A stretch of 64,000 nucleotides of DNA from Pegoplata infirma (taxonomy: Eukaryota > Arthropoda > Insecta > Diptera > Anthomyiidae). Location of the stretch: assembly GCA_963921195.1 (NCBI GenBank), contig OY992540.1, forward strand, positions 76,497,337 through 76,561,336, read 5' to 3'. Shown here one piece after another: positions 56,383 to 64,000 of the stretch (position 1 is its first letter; each line of letters opens with the position of its first letter). The notes under the pieces were generated by a model. It made no database searches, was not told the DNA's origin, and saw nothing but the letters and a program-made list of their open reading frames with translations. The position numbers and the translations under genes were made by a program.

Positions 56383-57094
56383 TGAGCCATTCCACACCAA
56401 ATGTCCCGCTACAGAAAAACATGTGTCCCATAAATTTCTGAATAGGTTGTTTGGATAGCCCTATATGTAACTAAGAAAATTTCGTTTTTGGTTTTTCAAA
56501 TTTTCGAAAACTGGGCTTAGGAGGCGTGGTCAAATATTGGAAAAATGGTAAAATTTGTGGCGAGTTGCCTTGATTAAATATTTATCACATTAAAACGGAA
56601 TGCACCACAATGTCAAAAATTTACGTCCTTATATAGTTTTGTATGGGCTATCGATTAAAATTTTTTTTTTTTGGAAAATTTTCAGAACCCGTTCTGAAAT
56701 TTTTCATTTTTTAAAAAAGTCAATTTATCAAAAATCCGGCCACTTTTTTTTTCTTTTTTATTTATTTTTTTAAAAGTTTAGATGTTTGTCCATCCACACA
56801 AAAAAATCAGAAACACGTTCATCTTTTTTTTTCGAGAAAATCGCATTTGAACTTTAAATTTCATAACAATTTTGTTATTTGCTTTTAATGTGATAAATAT
56901 TTAATCAAGGCAACTCGCCACAAATTTGACCATTTTTCCAATATTTGACCACGCCTCCTAAGCCCAGTTTTTGAAAAATTGAAAAACCAAAAACGCAGTT
57001 TTCTAAGTTCCATATAGGGCTATCCATACCACCTATTCAGAAGTTTACGGTACACATGTTTTTTTTCGCTGTACATTTGGTGTGGAATGCCTCA
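56383..57094. mobile_element. Foldback with TGAGGCATTCCACACC ends
   Basis: The left end TGAGCCATTCCACACCAAAT is mirrored by ATTTGGTGTGGAATGCCTCA. Arms of about 240 bp share, inverted, GGGCTTAGGAGGCGTGGTCA and GGCGAGTTGCCTTGATTAAA. The sequence around it (GATCTACTCGCAATAAAAA ... TTCGCAACAAATC) occurs uninterrupted and inverted at 60920-60972, an approximate empty site. Confidence 0.85.
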
Positions 57095-57356
57095 CATGTT
57101 AAATAGAATCATATTCGCAACAAATCGTACAAATATTATTTTCCAATCAGCTCATTGGTATTAACATAAATATGACAAAAGTGACAAAAATCAAAATTTA
57201 AATCGTCGGCAAAAATAGAAATCGGAACAAATATTTTTTTATGGTTTCTCTTATCTTAGCCTGAATCTCAAAAAGATAACAAAGTCGGTTCGATGAAAAA
57301 CTATGGGTTGTCACCGAGGTTATGACTAATTATATGAAAAGACATACAAAACAAAT
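57095..57356. other. Spacer, remnant of an outer inverted repeat
   Basis: ATTCGCAACAAATCGTACAA near 57113 pairs with GTAGGATTTGTTGCAAAT near 60917. Nothing else is seen. Confidence 0.45.
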
Positions 57357-58111
57357 GAGAAAATTATAGTCGGTCAAGACAGGCCATATAATATCCTACA
57401 CCAGTGTTTCCCGGAAAAAAGGTCTCACGTCCAAACATGGATCCGATAAAGATCGACATCTTGTTAGATCGTAAATTAGTGTAAAAACACACACAAACGA
57501 AATTTAAGTGAAAAAAGCTTATTTTTGTTGCCAATAACCCGATTTATCTTAATATCGGGCGAAATTTTTACATGGGGACTAAGTCCAGAAATGGTTCAAT
57601 TATAATTAAATTTGATAAGCTTACTTTTAACACCTACAAAAAAAATTTACCAAATTATTTCATATTTTCATGAATTTTAAGAGATTTATGTGAATATATC
57701 GGGAAGGTGGATTGTATGGGGACTACAAGTAGGACTTTTGAAATGATTATTTGTGAATATGAAAAACATTTACCCATTAAATTACGATTGTTAGAGGCAT
57801 TTGAGTCGAATTTAGAGGTGATGTTTTTATTGGGGCTAGGTCAAAACGTGGATAAATTTGTTTCCAATTTCAATAGGCTTTGTCCTTGAGCCAGAAGGAG
57901 ATTATGTTTCAAATTTCAGCCAAATCGATGAATAATAGCGACCTGTATCGTGTTTACACCGGTTTCACAGACAGAAAGACGGACGGACATCGTTAAATAG
58001 ACTCAAAAGTGATTCTGAGTCGATCGGTGTACTTAAAAGTGAGTCTAGGACCAATATTTTGGGTAGTTACAAATAACGGTCATCACCCTGTACCACAGCG
58101 TTTGTATAGGG
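57357..58111 (-). mobile_element. mini-me-like element, reverse orientation
   Basis: Starts GAGAAAATTATAGTCGGTCA (complement of the tail), has AGACGGACGGACATCG before the inverted core, and ends at GTACCACAGCG (complement of the head). It meets another copy head to head, the junction being split by the hAT element at 58112. Confidence 0.75.
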
Positions 58112-58447
58112 CAATGGTTCCCAACCTTTTTTACGCCACGCCCCACTTTTAAGTTAAAAAATTGCCTTGTCCCCCCTACACTCAAGAAAAATTTATAAAG
58201 TTTTCTAATTTTTGTTTCTAACGAAAAATTACTACTGGTTTTGCAAAGTTTTTCTAAAATATACATTTAAACTAAGATTTTAGTAATAATTTTAAGCAAT
58301 TAACAAAATTTTTGTTGTTAATTTTGCTAAAAAAATTGTTTTTATAGTTAATTTGACTAAAAAAAATCTTGAAAATCTACTAGTTGCCCCCCTGGAACCA
58401 TCAAATTGCCCCCCAGTGGGACGAGAATCAAAGGTTGGGAACCATTG
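58112..58447. mobile_element. 336-bp hAT-type MITE
   Basis: 8-bp target duplication GTATAGGG (58104-58111 and 58448-58455). The ends CAATGGTTCCCAACCTTT match inverted. The subterminal zones hold CCACGCCCCAC / GCCCCCCAGTGGG. The middle is AT-rich with TTTAGTTAA/TTAACTATA inverted motifs. Confidence 0.92.
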
Positions 58448-58594
58448 GTATAGGGTATACTTCACCTGTGGTACAGGGTATAATGAGTTTGTGCTGATGT
58501 TTTTTACTACCCGAAATATTGACCCTAAATATACCTTTGAGTATATCGATATACTTAGAATTACTTTTTGAGTCGATTTAACTATATTCGTCCA
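58448..58594 (+). mobile_element. mini-me-like element head, truncated
   Basis: Head TGTGGTACAGGGTATAATGA and AACTACCCGAAATATTG, then GAGTCGATTTAACTATATTC. It stops at the start of the GTCY tract where a hAT-type element begins. Confidence 0.7.
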
Positions 58595-59090
58595 CAGGGC
58601 CGCTTTAAGGTATGGCGGGGCCCTGGGAACACAAGAATTTGGGGCCCCTGGGCACACAAGAATTTAGGGGCTCGTGGGAAAGTAAAAAGTCACATGACAT
58701 AAAAAAAACTTTTTTTGGTACAAATTAATCTCAAGTTATTATTTGTTTTAAGACAATAAAAATATTTTGAGTATTCTAGCTCGAGGTAATTTTTCTTTAC
58801 TAATTAAAACCACGATATTTTTGTACAACACTTTGGTTTTAATGAGAACTTTTCTATCTCAGAATCTAAGACCTTTCCTATACGAAAAATGTCTCAAAAT
58901 CAGAAACTTTTTCTATACGAAAAATGTCTCAGAATCTGAGACTTTTTCCATACGAAAAATGTCCCAGAATTAAAGACTTTTTCTATATGAAAAATTTCTC
59001 AGAATGTGGGAGTTTTTTCTATACGAAAAATGTTTCAGAATATGGGACTTTGCATTCAATAAGTGTCTCAAAATCTGAAACTTTTAATTT
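58595..59090 (-). mobile_element. hAT-type element fragment with TCTCAG repeats
   Basis: Begins CAGGGCCGCTTTAAGG, the right end of the element at 25513-28055 in reverse orientation, followed by the same GC-rich block and decayed CAGAATCTGAGACTTTTTC-type palindromes (58850-59080). The other terminus was not found. It contains the unoccupied version of the site hit at 26408. Confidence 0.75.
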
Positions 59091-59096
59091 TTTATA

Positions 59097-59836
59097 ATAT
59101 CGCTCATTTACTTGTATAGTGTCATAACTCAAAATATGTCGTTTTTGCGTAAACCATCCCAGCAAAAAAAGTACGGAGTACTTCTATTTGGAGTGCTTTA
59201 AAACTATAACAAATGTAATGAAATACAACAAAAATAACAAAAAACACAAGAAAAAAAAACACACAAACAGTTTTTTCTACTCCATAAAAAGTTGTTATTC
59301 AGCACTTAACTCTTTACCTTCCGCGACACTCCCATACAAAAGTAAGTAGATATTCAGTAGATAAGAAGTACTCCGAGCTTTCAAACAACTTCCAACTACT
59401 TCCACGGAGTAGTTCTTATCTACTGAATATCTACTTACATTTGTATGGAGGTGTCGCGATAGGTAATGAGTTAAGTGCTGAATATCTATGTATTCTGGAG
59501 TAGAAAAAACTGTTTCTGTGTTTTTGTCTTGTGTTTTTTGTTATTTTTGTTGTATTTCATTACATTTGTTATAGTTTTAAAGCACTCCACTGAGAAGTGG
59601 TAATGACTTTTTTTGCAGGGATACAGAATTATTTGTTATATCCTGCTTTATATTGTGTTAAAAATTCGTATTAATATCTTCTAAAATCACCATTTGAGAA
59701 AGAACACGCCATTATAACATTTTCTACTCACGGGCCTTTTCCAACGTAAACCAATTTTCAATTGTAAACTTTAAACAGGTTTTCTGTTAAATCAAACATT
59801 TTGCGTTATGACACAATACAAGTAAATGAGCGATAT
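59097..59836. mobile_element. Foldback with ATATCGCTCATTTACTTG ends
   Basis: ATATCGCTCATTTACTTGTA at the left is mirrored by TACAAGTAAATGAGCGATAT at the right, followed inwards by GTGTCATAAC in both arms. A short related piece (ATATCGCTCATTTACT) lies at 20717 beyond the MADF gene stop. It contains the element at 59158. Confidence 0.8.
59158..59620. mobile_element. 463-bp foldback with CCCAGCAAAAAAA ends
   Basis: CCCAGCAAAAAAAGTACGGA is mirrored by GACTTTTTTTGCAGGG. The arms are nearly complete mirror images (AGTAGATATTCAGTAGATAA, TACAACAAAAATAACAAAAA) around a short GAGCTTTCAAACAACTTCC centre. Flanking AT on both sides. Confidence 0.88.
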
Positions 59837-59879
59837 GATTGTCTATCATACGTAAACTAATGAACTGATGGGAAAATAA

Positions 59880-60907
59880 TAGCGGTTTTCACCCTTCATA
59901 GAAAACTTTTGAGGAAATTTCCTACAAGAAAGTTTTCTACCGATTTTTTCCACTAAAGAGTGAACAACTATTTAACCAAATTTTCTCACACTAACATTTT
60001 CTATAACCTCAAATTATTTGACATAATTAAAACGACGAAATAATATTAGACAACGCGATTTTAAATAAAAATATAATTAATAATTTAAGTTTAATTTTAA
60101 ATTTCGTATAAAAAGTCTGAAAATATCACAAAATAATTAAATGCCTCTCTAATCAGCTGTTTTGTTGGTCTAGGAACTTTTATTTTTTTCTATACTTCAA
60201 CTTACTCAAGCATCAAGTCGAAGAAATTTTCTATGTAGAAAAGAAGAAACTAGAGATGCGCGCGTGACACGAATTGTTCGTGATTGACGTGATTCACGCG
60301 TGAATCACGCGTGATCGTGAGTAAAATTTATTTTTACTCACGTGATCGTGAGTGCGCGTGATCAGAAAAAATTGTTTCGTGCGTGAGCGTGCGTGAGTAA
60401 TTTTTTTTCGTGAGTTTGCGTGATTATTTTGTGCTGTTTGAAACAGAAAAAAAGTTTTAAAAAATCGTCTTATATTGAAGTAAGAGGGTAATTAATACAA
60501 AATTGTGATTTAAATAAATTTTTATTATTGTTTTAAGGAAAATCAATACTTTTTGTGCAAGAAATCGACAAAAGTAAAATAAAAATTTTAATGATTACAA
60601 TTTCGTAAGTCTGTGTGAGCGTGATTATTTCGTGAGCGTGAGAAAAATTTTAGTTACTCACGTGAGCGTGCGTGAACGTGAGCTGAAAAAATAATTTTGT
60701 GCGTGATCGTGCGTGAGCAATATTTTTATTTCGTGAGCGTGAGCGTGCGTGAGTCAAAATTCACTCACGCGCCCATCTCTAGAAGAAACCAAGAAAATGA
60801 GAAAAACAAGCCACCATGTATTTTGTTGTTGTATCTGTCAAACATTTTCTTGTTTTCTTCAATTCTCCGATTCTTTTCTTGTTTTCTATCAAGGGTGAGA
60901 ACCGCTA
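59880..60907. mobile_element. Foldback with TAGCGGTTCTCACCC ends, split by a hAT element
   Basis: TAGCGGTTTTCACCCTTCAT at the left is mirrored by ATCAAGGGTGAGAACCGCTA at the right, with AGAAAAC / GTTTTCT continuing inwards. A 531-bp hAT-type element lies inside. Confidence 0.8.
60251..60781. mobile_element. hAT-type element with CACTCACTCACG repeats, copy 2
   Basis: 8-bp target duplication GAAGAAAC (60243-60250 and 60782-60789). Ends TAGAGATGCGCGCGTGAC and, inverted, TAGAGATGGGCGCGTGAG. It has the same subterminal GTGAGCGTGCGTGAG repeat type as the copy at 33151-33722. Confidence 0.92.
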
Positions 60908-61336
60908 ATATGTGTAGGATTTGTTGCAAATTTGATAAACTTTAATTTGGTTTTTATCGCGAGTAGATCGGTGGTACATAACTCAAGATTTAAGGAAAAT
61001 AGTGAAAATACCAAAACAAAAAGGCTAAACAATTTTTTTCGATGAAATTTTTGAGTTTCCCGGTCTATATTACATCCAAAAAAATAGTCGCGGTTAGTTG
61101 TAAACTAGTGTTTTCATTAAAAAAAAAATTTTGGTGAACAAATTTACCCATATTTAATATTTTTGACAATAAAATTTGTACACACAAAAAATTATTGGCT
61201 AAAAAACTTCAATTAAATCTATTGATCAAAAAATGAGTCAATTATTGTTTCGATCAACATTTTTGTTATTTTCTTTAACTATAAAATTAAAAATTTTTAA
61301 CATACCAGATTTTTTTTCGCTTTAATTTATTTGAGT
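60908..61336. other. Right arm of an outer inverted repeat, then AT-rich spacer
   Basis: 60917-60972 mirrors 56358-57125 (see the foldback at 56383), so the 4.6 kb between may be one older, heavily invaded foldback. No gene follows to 61336. Confidence 0.5.
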
Positions 61337-61635
61337 CCAATAAAGCAAACGATACCTTTATGATATCGAGGTAATATCACCAAATAATCGTTTCACTATC
61401 GTTAATTCCCGTCATAACGATAGTAAAATCACAATTTTTCAAAATTAATCGAAAAACTATATCGTTTCGATATCAAAATGTGATATCGTTTTCGCTATCG
61501 AAATTTTTAGGAATGACGATAGCAAAATCGCCTAAAATTCGAAAATGGTATCATAATTTCATTTTAAGGTGATACCGTAATCGGTAGTATTATATAGGTA
61601 ATACTATTTTCACCTATCGTTATTTGGTTTATTGG
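61337..61635. mobile_element. MITE with CCAATAAA ends and ATCG motifs
   Basis: CCAATAAAGCAAACGATACC is mirrored by GTTATTTGGTTTATTGG. The interior is built of CTATCG/CGATAG and GATATCG motifs. It may lie inside a wider ACACA(G)AAA-ended element (61179-61952), whose ends are weak. Confidence 0.6.
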
Positions 61636-61952
61636 GAATTTACAGTATAATCGGGTATTACTTTTTTATTAGTGGCAACACATTGGAAAGCAAAAAATAT
61701 GAATTTCTTCATAATTTTATCATAAGCTTACAATTCATTCGTTAAATCAATCATTATTTAAATTGACTTTAAATAAAAAATTGATAAAATTTGTGATCGA
61801 AATCGAAAAAGTGATTGATAAAAAAAAATAAATAAACACTTACAATTTGACGATTGATATAACAATTTTTTTCATCGGAGAAGTTTCAATTAAAAAATTA
61901 ATTGAAACTACGTTTTTGGTGATTGAAATTCGTTTTCAATTCTTTCTGTGTA

Positions 61953-62869
61953 ACTCTAGCTTATTATTTTTTTGGGTATATGTAACAAATTTATGTGTAT
62001 TAATCAAATGCCTGAAGTAGCACACAAAAAAGTTTATTTAATCCAAAAGATTTGTTTATTTGATTGTGTTGGCGAATTAATAAAATAGAAGAACGGTTAT
62101 GAAGACCTAAATGTAATCAGCGAACTTATTGTGGCTGTTCTTGTTGTTATAACAAAATGCGAACATAAAAATCTGTGTCATTTCCATGTCAATACATTGA
62201 CCCATCATCCAAAAACACTGTGAAAGATTAAAAAACAAAAACAAGCATCATTCTATCAAACAACAACCATCAGATCAATCCAACTTGTAAAGAAATTATT
62301 AAATTAAACCAGTTTTAAGTTTGATTTTTTTATTGTTACCAAAAACATATTTGGGATCTACAACTATAAAATTTTTGGCGTTTCCGATAGTTGAATGAGT
62401 TTTGATATTTTGTGATTGTGGTTTTTGTATTTTGCGCTTAAAGAAAGTTTTTGTTTTTTGAGTTAGAGAGTTTTTTTATTGCGATTTGCAAAGCAGCCGA
62501 CGCGGTCAAACGACGACCACCTATTAATAATAATCATATCGGGTTCTTATGTCGTTGAACATCACAAAATAAAAAAAAATAATATTATTAGAATTTTGTT
62601 TGGGTCATTGAGATTAAATATTTTGCGGTTTATTGGATGCTGCTTTTAATGCTGCTGCCGCAGCTTCCGTGGGTTATGAGATGTTTTTGTTTGTCTTTCT
62701 TCTCTAATTTTCTAATTTTGCGTAATCAATGCGAACCCATAAAAGTAGGGTCATATCTTACATCGTCATTTAGTTTGTATTTTATGTTTAAGTGTAAAGA
62801 CGTTCTTTGAAATTCAAAAAAAGATAAAAAAAATATTAATTCAAATATTGCGCGTGTGGACTATTAACA
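61953..62869 (+). promoter_or_regulatory. Upstream region of the secreted-protein exon
   Basis: Less repetitive than the preceding 40 kb. A TATA-like CCATAAAAGTAGGG at about 62737 lies roughly 130 bp before the ATG. The promoter assignment is only positional, and no transcription-factor sites are claimed. Confidence 0.3.
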
Positions 62870-62927
62870 ATGAACAGAAAATTATATTTACTGTTCTTGG
62901 TTGTGCTAGCAGTGGTTCTAGTTAAAT
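62870..62927 (+). CDS. Signal-peptide exon of a probable small secreted protein
   Basis: The ATG at 62870 is in a good insect context (AACAATG). It encodes MNRKLYLLFLVVLAVVLVK, a classical signal peptide with basic N-region and Leu/Val core. Read on without splicing it gives only Cys-Asn before a stop at 62933-62935, so the exon probably ends at 62927, before GTAATT, in phase 1. A phase-1 intron just after a signal peptide is common in small secreted proteins such as defence peptides and glandular products. The rest of the gene was not found before 64000; a 40-codon frame starting at 63201 could join but lies in duplicated AT-rich sequence. Function unknown. Confidence 0.45.
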
Positions 62928-62935
62928 GTAATTAA

Positions 62936-64000
62936 AAGGATTAAATATAAAGTATTTTTAAGGACAATTATTTAAATTTATTAAAAGTGATTTGGTTTTT
63001 CTAAAGGACATACTAAATTTATATAATTTTAATCCTTTAACATAAAAGTGAAAATCTATAAATAGTGGATTATGACAAACATTTTTAAACAATAAACATT
63101 AAGAAGAACAATTGAAACTATCCAGATTGTGCTCCATAAAAGTCATATTTAAAAAATTTTAATTTCTGCACTCAACATAATCAGTCTGCTAAATTACAGA
63201 GATACTCTGCTGAGCCAGCAGAAAATACCAAAGATTTCCAACCAGCAAGATTTTTCGTTATTTTACACAGAAAACTCTGTAAACTCGATAAAAAAAACTG
63301 CAAATTTACAGAATTATCTGTAAAATATTGATACAATCGAAAAGAATTTTGCCAAAAAACTCTGTAAATTTACCAAGTTTTAGTTAAATGCATTTTATGA
63401 ATTAAATATTTTTGAAAAAAACTGTAAATTTACAAAGTTTTAGTTAAATCCATTTTATGAGTAAAACTTCTGTGATTCAAAAACATTAACAGTCTGGCAA
63501 GCCATCAAAATTAGTCCTTGCGTATTACGTGTATTTTAATACAACCTACAATAAGTCTACCATAAGTATTATGAATACTTAATAGCATAAATTACCTGTG
63601 CTCGAATTTGACACTTTTTTTTTTTTTTAACAAGCTGGGCACCCTACTGGTAAAGTTAATTCGGGTACGCTGAATTCAATAATACTAGCCGTTTTTCGAA
63701 GTTAGCGCTCGTATTCGCGATTTAAAATTTTGATGCTTTAGAACACTCAAAAAAAAAAATATCTTATTGTTAGTCAAAATATTAGTAAAAGGTGTTGTTA
63801 AATTGTAAAAATTTAACTTTTACAGATTTTTTGGCAATTTACTATTGGTAAAATACAAAAATTTTTTGGTACTTTTACTATATTTTCTTGCTAGTTTTTT
63901 ATTTTACTATAATTTTAGCAAAAATATTAGTAATTGCCTTAAAGAAATGGTAATACTTTTTATTTTTTTTTCTTAGTTTTAAGAAAAAAAAATTTGTGTA
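62936..64000 (+). other. Probable intron with short duplications
   Basis: CTGTAAATTTAC.AAGTTTTAGT followed by AAAT.CATTTTATGA occurs twice (about 63367 and 63422). The left end of an ACACTCAAAAAAAA-type element begins near 63744 and runs out of the window, with internal GTAAAA/TTTTAC inverted motifs. No exon is supported. Confidence 0.45.

Noticed and set aside
63199..63325. Second exon of the signal-peptide gene (40-codon frame)
   Set aside because: The acceptor is weak, the encoded sequence has no conserved cysteines or motif, and it runs into locally duplicated AT-rich sequence.

Overview
Eukaryotic, very AT-rich DNA, most likely from a higher fly (Brachycera, possibly a calyptrate such as a blow, flesh or house fly relative). 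The reasons are short GT-AG introns, a MADF-domain protein (a family expanded in insects), and many copies of mini-me-like elements, a dipteran family with a (TA)n tract and a (GTCY)n tract around a conserved core. The species cannot be named from the sequence. There is no bacterial operon, CRISPR array or rRNA.

One substantial host gene is readable, on the + strand at 6208-20615. I joined it from nine exons that keep one open frame for 1166 codons plus stop. It encodes a protein built from about six MADF-like (Myb/SANT-like) DNA-binding modules with a Pro/Gln/Thr-rich linker. The first module is cut in half at the left, so one or more 5' exons lie upstream and were not found in this window. 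Every module is split by a phase-1 intron at the same place, which points to duplication of a two-exon unit. Two introns are swollen (5859 and 4441 bp) by arrays of a palindromic 37-bp repeat with core GTCTCAGAATCTGAGAC. The arrays lie in opposite orientation on either side of exons 5 and 6 and have themselves been hit by mini-me and foldback elements.

From about 21 kb to 62 kb the window is a layered transposon graveyard. Nine hAT-type non-autonomous elements have exact 8-bp target duplications, and several carry their own internal tandem repeat. There are also more than fifteen long-inverted-repeat (foldback) elements, mini-me elements, a decayed Tc1/mariner-type transposase, and non-LTR retrotransposon fragments on both strands (one broken by two hAT insertions). 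A 3-kb foldback carries a higher-order tandem repeat with intron-like segments, and another foldback carries three tandem tRNA-like sequences. No intact transposase or polymerase gene remains.

At the right end (62870) a short exon encodes a clean secretory signal peptide ending at a possible phase-1 splice donor. It is probably exon 1 of a small secreted protein whose body lies beyond the window.

Exon joins, repeat boundaries and target duplications were read by eye. Family names come from recognised motifs, not database searches.
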